From Pseudomonadota bacterium (GTDB lineage Bacteria; Pseudomonadota; Alphaproteobacteria; Parvibaculales; Parvibaculaceae), in assembly GCA_021780275.1 (NCBI GenBank), contig JAJXZC010000751.1, positions 1 to 5,339 of the forward strand: a DNA stretch of 5,339 nucleotides, read 5' to 3'. The notes below the pieces were generated by a model. That model saw nothing but the letters and a program-made list of their open reading frames with translations, was not told the origin of the DNA and ran no database searches. Of this stretch, positions 1 to 5,339 are shown in pieces. Each line of letters begins with the position of its first letter. Within the stretch, counting starts at the first letter, position 1. A program made the position numbers and the translations under genes.

Positions 1-1
1 C

Positions 2-184
2 GCGCCACGCCTGCTTGCGATCTGGGGCCGCAATGACCCCTTCTTCATCCCCGCCGGCGCTGAAGCCTATCGGCGCGACCTGCCTCACGCGGAGGTCCGC
101 TTGCTCGACACGGGTCATTTTGCCTTGGAGACTCACCTCGACGCGATCGCGGCGGGCATTCTCGGCTTCGATTTCGGATTTTAG
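2..184 (+). CDS. Alpha/beta-fold hydrolase, C-terminal fragment (5' end outside window)
   Basis: The frame is open from the left edge (codons start at position 2) to a TAG at 182-184, giving 60 residues. The fragment begins APRLLAIWGRNDPFF, then has AGAEAYRRDLPHAEV and LLDTGHFALETH. This is the classic end of an alpha/beta hydrolase: a beta strand followed by the acid residue of the triad (Asp in GRNDPFF), then the catalytic His in the DTGHFALE loop, then a short final helix. The nucleophile elbow would lie upstream and is not visible, so substrate and exact enzyme class cannot be assigned; relatives include epoxide hydrolase-like and haloalkane dehalogenase-like esterases. The gene ends about 410 bp before the next one, so it is probably a separate unit. 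The family call is secure; the specific function is unknown. Confidence 0.85.
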   Translation, partial: APRLLAIWGRNDPFFIPAGAEAYRRDLPHAEVRLLDTGHFALETHLDAIAAGILGFDFGF

Positions 185-393
185 ACGAATAATGTCCGCG
201 CCGATATCGAAGAGGATGTCTCCCATCTGGAGGCATGCGGCTCTGAGCGGCTTTGAGGCTGGGTCGCCCACCCACTGAGCGGCGGCGGTGACGCATAAAG
301 AAACAGCCCTCCACCCCAATGGAGAGCCGTTTCGGTGCGAAGGGGAGTGCCCAAACGCAACCGCAACCTTATCAAAGGCCGATTGGCCGCGGA

Positions 394-409
394 AGTGACA
401 AATCTCACA
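394..409. promoter_or_regulatory. CRP/FNR-superfamily-like dyad AGTGA-N6-TCACA
   Basis: The 16 bases read AGTGACAAATCTCACA. GTGA and TCAC are perfect inverted halves separated by six bases. The Escherichia coli CRP consensus is TGTGA-N6-TCACA, so only the first base differs. The centre lies about 193 bp upstream of the next gene's start codon. If the site is functional, the promoter must lie well downstream of the gene-185 boundary, or the site acts at a distance. No regulator of this class is encoded in the window. A chance dyad cannot be excluded. Confidence 0.3.
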
Positions 410-493
410 ATCCCCTGCCGGATTGCCGCGGGGCGGCTCCTGAAAAAGCCGGCCGACCCGGACCTGTGCTCTCGGCTGAGACCTGGACCCAAA

Positions 494-580
494 GAATTCC
501 CAGTATCCGGCTCTTTTCGCTCCCCTGAAGGCCTGGAATTCTCCGGATGCGCTGCCGTTAGGGCTTTCGGCGCCGGAATT
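494..580. repeat. Three GAATT boxes with near-helical phasing, possible operator
   Basis: GAATT occurs at 494-498, 536-540 and 576-580, that is 42 and 40 bp apart, close to four helical turns each. The first two copies extend to GAATTC and are each followed by TCCGG (506-510 and 542-546), though with different spacing. The last two copies extend leftward as GGAATT. They sit directly upstream of the PNPOx-like gene and its linked MocR regulator. GabR and other MocR proteins are known to bind direct repeats near the genes they control, so an operator is possible. The boxes are short and the copies diverge, so this is only a candidate. Confidence 0.22.
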
Positions 581-584
581 TTTT

Positions 585-590
585 GGGGAG
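585..590 (+). promoter_or_regulatory. Ribosome binding site of the PNPOx-like gene
   Basis: GGGGAG lies four bases before the ATG at 595. This supports ATG 595 rather than the in-frame TTG at 583, which itself precedes and overlaps the approach to this site and has no purine-rich stretch upstream. Confidence 0.5.
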
Positions 591-594
591 CGAA

Positions 595-1254
595 ATGGCG
601 GACGAACCTGCTTCAGAGAGAACGCGTTTACGTCGTTATCATTGGCTCGGCAAATATGATCGCGAGACGATCAATAATATCATCGATGCCGGTATCATCT
701 GTCACGTCGGTTATGTCTTCAACGGTCAGCCCTATGTTACGCCGACCAGTCATTGGCGCATCGACGATTATGTCTATTGGCACGGCTCCGCCGCCAGCCG
801 AATGCTGAAAAATCTCGAAACCGGAATACCTGTTTGTTTTACGGTGACGCATCTCGACGGCATCGTTTTCGCTCGCGCAGCGATGAATCACAACGTCCAG
901 TTCAGATCCGTCATGGCGCTCGGCAATGCCGAACTGGTTTCGGAAGAAATGAAACGCGAGGCGCTCGCAATCTTCACCGACCGGCTCGCCCCGGGGCTCT
1001 GGGATTATGCGCGCAAGCCCAACGAGCAAGAATGGCGCGCAACCAAGGTCATTCGCCTGCGCCTCGATGAGGTCTCCGCGAAGGTCAATGACGTGCTCGC
1101 CGGCGACGAAGAAGAAGATTGCGCATCCGACCGCTGGTCCGGCGCCGTTCCGCTTTCAATCGCGCAAGGGCAATTGATTTGCGATCCGAAGCTCGCACCG
1201 GGCATTGCGGTTCCCGACTTTGCGAAGAATTTTCGTTATCCCCCCAAGCGCTAG
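595..1254 (+). CDS. Pyridoxamine 5'-phosphate oxidase-like (flavin-nucleotide-binding) family protein
   Basis: The 219-residue product has the layout of the PNPOx-like split-barrel proteins of the Pyridox_ox_2/NimA-like group. An N-terminal helix (about 10-32, RTRLRRYHWLGKYD) leads to the first barrel strands with GYVFNGQPYVTPT (39-51). Next come YWHGSAASRMLKNL (61-74), the strand VCFTVTHLDGIVFARA (80-95) and the signature NHNVQFRSVMALGNAELV (98-115). The tail has the usual RWSGAVPLSIAQG and a short Pro-rich end. Such proteins bind FMN or a related flavin as dimers in the cytoplasm. Many members are not genuine PdxH enzymes, so the reaction cannot be stated. ATG 595 was chosen for its ribosome site; the length is normal for the family. 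The gene is followed 75 bp later by a MocR regulator on the same strand, which suggests a link to B6 or amine metabolism. Family assignment is strong; physiological role is inferred. Confidence 0.88.
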   Translation: MADEPASERTRLRRYHWLGKYDRETINNIIDAGIICHVGYVFNGQPYVTPTSHWRIDDYVYWHGSAASRMLKNLETGIPVCFTVTHLDGIVFARAAMNHNVQFRSVMALGNAELVSEEMKREALAIFTDRLAPGLWDYARKPNEQEWRATKVIRLRLDEVSAKVNDVLAGDEEEDCASDRWSGAVPLSIAQGQLICDPKLAPGIAVPDFAKNFRYPPKR

Positions 1255-1316
1255 ATGCGGCATACTGGCAGGACCCGGATGGGCGATGCTCGCCCTCCGG
1301 ACGTCATTCTCCTCGC

Positions 1317-1320
1317 GGAG
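1317..1320 (+). promoter_or_regulatory. Ribosome binding site supporting the MocR start at 1330
   Basis: GGAG lies nine bases before ATG 1330. The in-frame ATG at 1255, touching the previous stop codon, and the one at 1279 would add 25 or 17 residues that do not resemble the MocR N-terminus, so this site helps decide the start. Confidence 0.4.
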
Positions 1321-1329
1321 AGCGCCACG

Positions 1330-2841
1330 ATGCTCATTGCTTTGTCCTTGTCCCGCAAACGCGGAGCAAGCCTCCAGAGCCAGATCGCCGATCAATTGCG
1401 CCAGCAGATCGTGAGCGGCCGGCTAGAGCCTGGCTGCGAAATGCCGCCCTCGCGGGAGCTCGCTGCGCAATACCGCATCTCGAGAAACACGGTGCTGCAA
1501 GCCTACGATCGTCTCATGAGCGAAGGCTATCTCTCGACGATCGGCGGCGTTGGAACGTTTGTCACGAAAGCGGTACCGGACTCCTGTTTGACGATCGCAG
1601 CGTCGGCGGCGCAGCCGCTGCCGGTTTCGACGGCGCGCGCGCCCGTCATATTTGCGACCGACGTGCCCTCCGTCCCCGATCGCCAACGCGATAGCGTGAT
1701 CGACTTCTGGCCCGGCCGGCCGAACAAAACCCTGTTCCCGAGCGCGGCCTGGCGCAGGCTCGCCGACGAGGCACTGCACGCAGCCGAAGCCCATCTCACC
1801 GAATATAACGATCCCGGCGGCATCATCGAACTGCGCGCAGCGATCGCGCAACATGTCTCGCGGTCCCGCGGCGTCAGATGTTCTGAAGAGGCCGTGATCG
1901 TCACCGCCGGCACACAAGAGGCAATCAATCTTATCTGCCGGATCTTGGTGACGACTGACACAGGCGTCGTCATGGAAGATCCGTGTTACGGCAGCGCCCT
2001 GCGAACCTTTCAAAGCTACGGCGCCCGGATTTTCCCGGTTCCGGTGGACCGCAACGGCCTTGTGACTGACGCGCTGCCCAGACCCGGCGGCAAGTCGGGC
2101 GTGAGCCTTGCGTATGTTACGCCGTCACATCAATTTCCCACCGGCGCCGCGCTGTCGCTCGATCGCCGTCAGGAGCTTTTGCATTGGGCGCACCGTACCG
2201 GCGCGTATCTCATCGAAGATGATTATGACAGCGACTACAATTTTGACGGGCCGCCGTTTCTCTCTCTCGCCGGGGCCGACACAGGACAATGCGTCATCTA
2301 TGTCGGCACCTTCTCGAAATCATTGGGCGCGGGCCTGCGCACGGGTTATGTCATCGTCCCGCCTCAGTTGGTCGATGTCGCCCGCAAAGTGAAGGCGATG
2401 ACGAATTACGGCCATCCCTGGTTGGAACAGACACTGCTGGCCCGCTTTATCCTCGAAGGCGGTTATCGGCGCCACTTGCGCAAAATTCGCAAGAGCTATT
2501 CGGACACGCTTAGCTGCTTGATTTCTCAGATCGAGAGTACTTTCGGCCAGGCCGATATCTGGGGCGCACATGCCGGCATGCATGTGATGTGGCGGCTTCC
2601 GGAGAATTTTTCAGCGGCTGATTTCAAAGCGAAGCTTGATGCACACGGCGGTGTTCGCGTGCATACGCTGGCGTCCGGCGGAGCCTTCGAACAAGCCGAC
2701 CGTTATCGCGACCGCGCGATCCTGCTCGGCTATTCGGCACTTGGCGGCAATGAAATCAGGCGGGCCGTGCAAATCATGGCTGAGGTCATCCCGCGCCGTC
2801 ATTTTATGGTGAAAGCGGTTCGAGGTGCCGTGCCGGCTTAG
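1330..2841 (+). CDS. MocR-family transcriptional regulator (GntR winged helix fused to a type I aminotransferase-like domain)
   Basis: From ATG 1330 the product is 503 residues, normal for MocR proteins. Residues about 2-79 form a GntR winged-helix domain: SLSRKRGASLQSQIADQLRQ, SGRLEPG, then SRNTVLQAYDRL (51-62) as the recognition region and GGVGTFV for the wing. A linker leads to a fold-type I aminotransferase domain (about 125-490). It has DFWPGRPNKTLFP, YNDPGG (159-164), TAGTQEAI (192-199), TPSHQFPTG (264-272), EDDYDSDY (296-303) and GTFSKSLGAGLRTGY. Lys330 (codon 2317-2319) is the predicted PLP Schiff-base lysine. Asp297 and Tyr299 lie 33 and 31 residues before it, the same spacing as Asp279, Tyr281 and Lys312 of GabR. 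The cofactor site thus looks intact, and the protein probably senses PLP, an amine or an amino acid rather than catalysing transamination. It shares strand with the PNPOx-like gene 75 bp upstream, probably co-transcribed and possibly its regulator. The reading frame also stays open back to ATG 1255. The effector is unknown. Confidence 0.9.
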   Translation: MLIALSLSRKRGASLQSQIADQLRQQIVSGRLEPGCEMPPSRELAAQYRISRNTVLQAYDRLMSEGYLSTIGGVGTFVTKAVPDSCLTIAASAAQPLPVSTARAPVIFATDVPSVPDRQRDSVIDFWPGRPNKTLFPSAAWRRLADEALHAAEAHLTEYNDPGGIIELRAAIAQHVSRSRGVRCSEEAVIVTAGTQEAINLICRILVTTDTGVVMEDPCYGSALRTFQSYGARIFPVPVDRNGLVTDALPRPGGKSGVSLAYVTPSHQFPTGAALSLDRRQELLHWAHRTGAYLIEDDYDSDYNFDGPPFLSLAGADTGQCVIYVGTFSKSLGAGLRTGYVIVPPQLVDVARKVKAMTNYGHPWLEQTLLARFILEGGYRRHLRKIRKSYSDTLSCLISQIESTFGQADIWGAHAGMHVMWRLPENFSAADFKAKLDAHGGVRVHTLASGGAFEQADRYRDRAILLGYSALGGNEIRRAVQIMAEVIPRRHFMVKAVRGAVPA

Positions 2842-2847
2842 GGGTTG

Positions 2848-5339
2848 TCAGGAAAGATTGAACAAGGCCGGGTCGCCGCCTTGCGCCGCGATATTGACGC
2901 TGACCGCACGTTCCGTCGCATAGCGCAACAACGAATGCGGGCCACCCGCCTTTGGCCCGGTGCCGGATAGACCAAGACCGCCGAATGGCTGGACTCCGAC
3001 CACAGCACCGGTGATGGCGCGATTGACATAGACATTCCCAGCCGGAACCAGGCGCTGCACGTGATCGACGAAGGATTCGATGCGGCTATGAATGCCGAGC
3101 GTCAAGCCATAGCCGCTCGCGCGCAGCGGCGCGGCAGCCGCTGCAACCTCTTCCGGATCATAACGGACCACGTGCAGGATGGGCCCGAAAACTTCCCGCT
3201 GTAAAAATTCGGCGGAGGGAAGCTCGGCGAGCAGGGGGCCAAAATAAAAGCCGCTGTCCGGCGCCTTGAGCTGGTACAGGACCTTTGCATCGCGACGCAA
3301 GCGTTCGGCGTGAGCTTCCAACCCGGCCTTTGCTTGGGCGTCGATGATCGGGCCGATGTCGGTGCTTGGATCGGCGGGATCTCCGAGCACCAGCATCCGC
3401 ATGGCACCGATCAATCCCTCGATCAGACGATCCGCGGTTTCATAAGGCAGGAAAAGCAGCCGCAACGACGAACAGCGCTGGCCCGCCGAACCGAATGCCG
3501 AAACGAGGACATCATCAATCACTTGCTCGCGCAGAGCGGTCGTATCCACGAACAGGGCATTCAAGCCGCCCATTTCCGCAATGAATGGAATGATCGGCCC
3601 ATGCCGCGCCGCCAAGGCTCGGTTGATGACCGAAGCCGTTTCCGTTCCGCCGGTGAAGGCGACACCGTCGCAAGCGCCATGAGCGACGAGCGCCGCACCG
3701 ATCGTCTCGCCCGCGCCGGGCAGGAGATGCAGCACGTCCGCCGCAAGCCCTGCGCCGCGGAAAAGGCGCACGGCTTCGGCCGCGATCAGCGGCGTCTGCT
3801 CGGCGGGCTTCGCCAAAACAGCATTGCCGGCGGCAAGCGCTGCCGCGACCTGCCCGGTGAAGATCGAAAGCGGAAAATTCCACGGGCTGATGCAAACGAA
3901 GACGCCGCGCCCGCGCAATTGAAGCCGGTTGGTCTCGCCGACAGGGCCGGCCAATTTGCTTTCGGCAAATTGCTGCTCGGCGAGACAGGCGTAGTAGCGG
4001 CAAAAATCGATCGCCTCGCGCAGTTCCGCAATTCCATCGCTCAGTGTCCGGCCGGCTTCGCGCGCCAATAGAGCGACGAGCCGGTTGCGGTCGGCTTCGA
4101 GCGCGTCGCCCATGGCGCGCAGAACGGCACCGCGACCCTTGCCGCCAAGCGCATCCCAGACCGGCTGTGCCGCTTTGGCGGCGGCAAAAGCCGTTTCCAA
4201 ATCCTCCATGCTGGCCGATGCAGCGTGCCCGACAACGTGATCGAGCCTGGCGGGCGATACCCGAGCCTCGGCGCTGACGACCCTAAGCCGTCCGCAGACG
4301 ATCGGGCCCGCGACCAAGGTTTCGGAATCGAGCGCGGTCACCGCGCCGGCGAGTTCGCCTCGGGTGCGGGCCATCGAAAGATCGGCGCCCGATGCATTGC
4401 GGCGCGCCGGTCCATAAAGATCGGCCGGGCGCGGAATGCGCGGATTTCGCACCGCGCCGGTCGACTCGACGGCCTTGATCGGATCCGTGACGACCTCGGC
4501 AATGGTTACGCGTTCATCGAGCAAAGCGTGCACGAAGGATGTGTTGGCGCCATTTTCCAGAAGCCGTCGCACCAGATAGGGCAATAGATCTTCGTGGCTG
4601 CCGACCGGCGCATAGACGCGCAGCGGAAAGGCGCCATAACGTTCGAAAGCGCCGGCGTAAAGTGCTTCACCCATGCCATGCAAACGCTGAAATTCGGGAA
4701 CGGCGCCCTGCGCGCGTGCCATGTCCCGCACAGCCGCCAGCGTATAGGCATTATGCGTCGCGAACTGGGCGTAGAGGGCGGGGTGCGCCGCAAGCAGCAC
4801 CCGCGCACAGACGAGATAAGACAGGTCCGTTGCGGCCTTCGTCGTGTAGGTCGGATAATCGGGCAGGCCTAGGACTTGCGCGCGTTTGATTTCGCTGTCC
4901 CAATAAGCGCCCTTGACCAAGCGTACCATCAGCCGACGACGGCTTGATTGCGCGATGGCGGCCGCCGCCTCGATGACCTGCGGCGCGCGCTTCTGATAGG
5001 CTTGTATGGCGAATCCAAGGCCGGGCCAGCCGCCGAGATCGGGCTCATGCGCCAGCCGCGCAAGGATTGCGAGAGAAAGCACGAGCCGGTCGGCTTCTTC
5101 CGCATCGAGCGGCAGTTGGTCGAGCGGCGTCCCGGTCCAGGTCGACGCAAAGCCCGGCCCGGAGTCGAGCACCGATAGCTCGAACAGATGGGTGTAGGTC
5201 GCGCCATACGGCACAATCAGCGCATTGCAATAATGCGCCAGCGGCGGATATTCGCCGACGATCCGGGCTAGCTGGTCAGGCGCCAGCTGGTGGTGATTGG
5301 TCTTGATCGCGCGGATCGACACATCAAGCAAATCGCCTG
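2848..5339 (-). CDS. putA: Bifunctional proline dehydrogenase / L-glutamate gamma-semialdehyde dehydrogenase PutA, partial, with anomalous N-terminal part
   Basis: PutA converts proline to glutamate: an FAD proline dehydrogenase makes P5C, and an NAD-dependent aldehyde dehydrogenase oxidises the hydrolysed semialdehyde. The frame runs from the right edge to TGA (2850-2848). Residues are numbered from the TTG at 5331-5329, a reference point only, since the frame continues past the edge. The PRODH barrel is recognisable from DAEEADRL (Asp76) through RLVKGAYWDSEIKRAQ (Tyr143), YAPVGSHEDLLPYLVRRLLE (Tyr240, Arg255-Arg256) to about residue 307. The P5CDH domain (about 365-815) has ISPWNFPLS, LAKPAEQTPLIAAEAV, general-base Glu586 in FIAEMGGLNA, nucleophile Cys620 in SAGQRCSSLR, and PFGGLGLSGTGPKAGG. 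Asp76 to Cys620 is 544 residues, against 547 for Asp370-Cys917 in E. coli PutA. The protein ends soon after the ALDH domain, as in short (type A) PutAs such as the Bradyrhizobium one. Codons upstream of Asp76 do not resemble PutA (see the separate entry), so as read here the PRODH half lacks its first barrel elements. The 3' end faces the MocR gene across six bases. Confidence 0.9.
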   Translation of the reverse strand, partial: GDLLDVSIRAIKTNHHQLAPDQLARIVGEYPPLAHYCNALIVPYGATYTHLFELSVLDSGPGFASTWTGTPLDQLPLDAEEADRLVLSLAILARLAHEPDLGGWPGLGFAIQAYQKRAPQVIEAAAAIAQSSRRRLMVRLVKGAYWDSEIKRAQVLGLPDYPTYTTKAATDLSYLVCARVLLAAHPALYAQFATHNAYTLAAVRDMARAQGAVPEFQRLHGMGEALYAGAFERYGAFPLRVYAPVGSHEDLLPYLVRRLLENGANTSFVHALLDERVTIAEVVTDPIKAVESTGAVRNPRIPRPADLYGPARRNASGADLSMARTRGELAGAVTALDSETLVAGPIVCGRLRVVSAEARVSPARLDHVVGHAASASMEDLETAFAAAKAAQPVWDALGGKGRGAVLRAMGDALEADRNRLVALLAREAGRTLSDGIAELREAIDFCRYYACLAEQQFAESKLAGPVGETNRLQLRGRGVFVCISPWNFPLSIFTGQVAAALAAGNAVLAKPAEQTPLIAAEAVRLFRGAGLAADVLHLLPGAGETIGAALVAHGACDGVAFTGGTETASVINRALAARHGPIIPFIAEMGGLNALFVDTTALREQVIDDVLVSAFGSAGQRCSSLRLLFLPYETADRLIEGLIGAMRMLVLGDPADPSTDIGPIIDAQAKAGLEAHAERLRRDAKVLYQLKAPDSGFYFGPLLAELPSAEFLQREVFGPILHVVRYDPEEVAAAAAPLRASGYGLTLGIHSRIESFVDHVQRLVPAGNVYVNRAITGAVVGVQPFGGLGLSGTGPKAGGPHSLLRYATERAVSVNIAAQGGDPALFNLS
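5107..5339 (-). other. Non-PutA segment fused in frame to putA; resembles part of a GHKL-type ATP-binding protein
   Basis: These 78 in-frame codons read from the edge as GDLLDVSIRAIKTNHH, then a helix-like LAPDQLARIVGEYPPL, then VPYGATYTHLFELSV followed by LDSGPGFASTWTG (DSGPGF at 5166-5149), running into PLDQLPLDAEEADRL. In PutA this stretch should carry the strand SxKLSALHPRY about 40 residues before DAEEADRL, with the Lys equivalent to E. coli Lys329. At that spacing this protein has Cys35 in HYCNA. The other two - frames do not contain the missing motif either, so a simple frameshift does not explain it. A beta strand followed by DxGxG is the G1-box pattern of GHKL ATPases (histidine kinases, anti-sigma kinases), so I infer a piece of such a gene. 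That PutA homology stops here is well supported; the identity of the foreign piece is less sure. Confidence 0.55.

Larger units (their letters stand above)
185..594. other. Intergenic region of about 410 bp without a convincing gene
   Basis: No reading frame here has both a credible ribosome site and recognisable protein content; the frames that stay open run on out of frame into the next gene or give low-complexity Arg/Pro/Ser-rich products. Visible elements are a weak imperfect hairpin at 306-327 (stem CTCCA/TGGAG with a mismatch and two more pairs, no T-run, so a poor terminator), a CRP-like dyad at 394-409, three GAATT boxes spaced 42 and 40 bp, and a purine-rich ribosome site just before the next gene. 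I could not pick a convincing -35/-10 promoter by eye. The promoter of the downstream gene pair most likely lies in the right half of this gap. Confidence 0.6.

Noticed and set aside
306..327. Hairpin CTCCA/TGGAG as terminator of the hydrolase gene
   Set aside because: The stem is short and interrupted, there is no T-run, and it lies more than 120 bp after the stop codon.
319..490. Glycine-riboswitch-like pieces (GGAGAG near 321, GCGAAGG near 337, CTCTC near 468)
   Set aside because: The pieces are too far apart, the CTCTCAGGCAAA-type closing block and the second aptamer are missing, and the downstream gene is not a glycine gene.
466..515. TPP-box-like CGGCTGAGACCTGGACCC
   Set aside because: The rest of the thi-box consensus (GAACCUGAUCUGG...UAAU...CCAGCG) is absent and no thiamine gene follows.
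319..808. Open frames of 69 and 157 codons on the + strand in and beyond the intergenic gap
   Set aside because: No ribosome site or recognisable protein; the longer one overlaps the PNPOx-like gene in another frame and is low-complexity in composition.
1255..1329. Upstream start codons for the MocR gene (ATG 1255 or 1279)
   Set aside because: The added residues do not match the MocR N-terminus, whereas the domain begins right after ATG 1330, which also has GGAG at a workable distance.
1119..1694. 191-codon + frame spanning the junction of the two central genes
   Set aside because: It is a shadow of the two recognised genes, Arg/Pro-rich, with no family resemblance.
3310..4071. 253-codon open frame antisense to putA
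   Set aside because: It is opposite strongly conserved P5CDH coding sequence in GC-rich DNA, and its product is Arg/Ala/Gly-rich with no recognisable domain.
1..5339. CRISPR arrays, tRNA or rRNA genes, insertion sequences, phage or defence genes
   Set aside because: I saw no periodic spacer-repeat pattern, tRNA-like cloverleaf, transposase or terminal inverted repeats in the window.

Overview
The window looks like chromosomal DNA of a fairly GC-rich proteobacterium. The short proline-catabolic PutA (no room for a C-terminal extension after the aldehyde dehydrogenase domain), the MocR regulator and the codon use suggest an alphaproteobacterium, probably of the Rhizobiales. That placement is inference from family resemblance; there is no marker gene here.

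Layout. The + strand opens with the last 60 codons of an alpha/beta-fold hydrolase (2-184). A gap of about 410 bp follows (185-594) with no convincing gene. It holds a CRP-like dyad at 394-409 and three evenly spaced GAATT boxes between 494 and 580. Next come two co-directional genes, probably one transcription unit: a flavin/PNPOx-like family protein (595-1254) and a MocR-type GntR/aminotransferase regulator (1330-2841). Six bases after the regulator's stop, a convergent gene on the - strand begins its 3' end: the C-terminal majority of bifunctional proline dehydrogenase/P5C dehydrogenase PutA (2848 to the right edge).

How the genes relate. The PNPOx-like protein and the PLP-binding MocR regulator are a plausible functional pair, with regulator and target sharing B6/flavin chemistry, and the upstream dyads are candidate control sites. 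PutA oxidises proline to glutamate and only meets the regulator tail to tail.

The oddest feature is at the right end. PutA homology is excellent from the Asp at 5104-5106 (DAEEADRL) to the stop, but the upstream 78 in-frame codons (5107-5337) do not look like PutA. The conserved strand SxKLSALHPRY, with its substrate-binding Lys, is absent in all three - frames. In its place is a sequence with a GHKL-ATPase-like DSGPGF motif. The window therefore contains either an in-frame gene fusion or deletion joint, or an assembly chimera, joined near a short stretch encoding LDAEEA.
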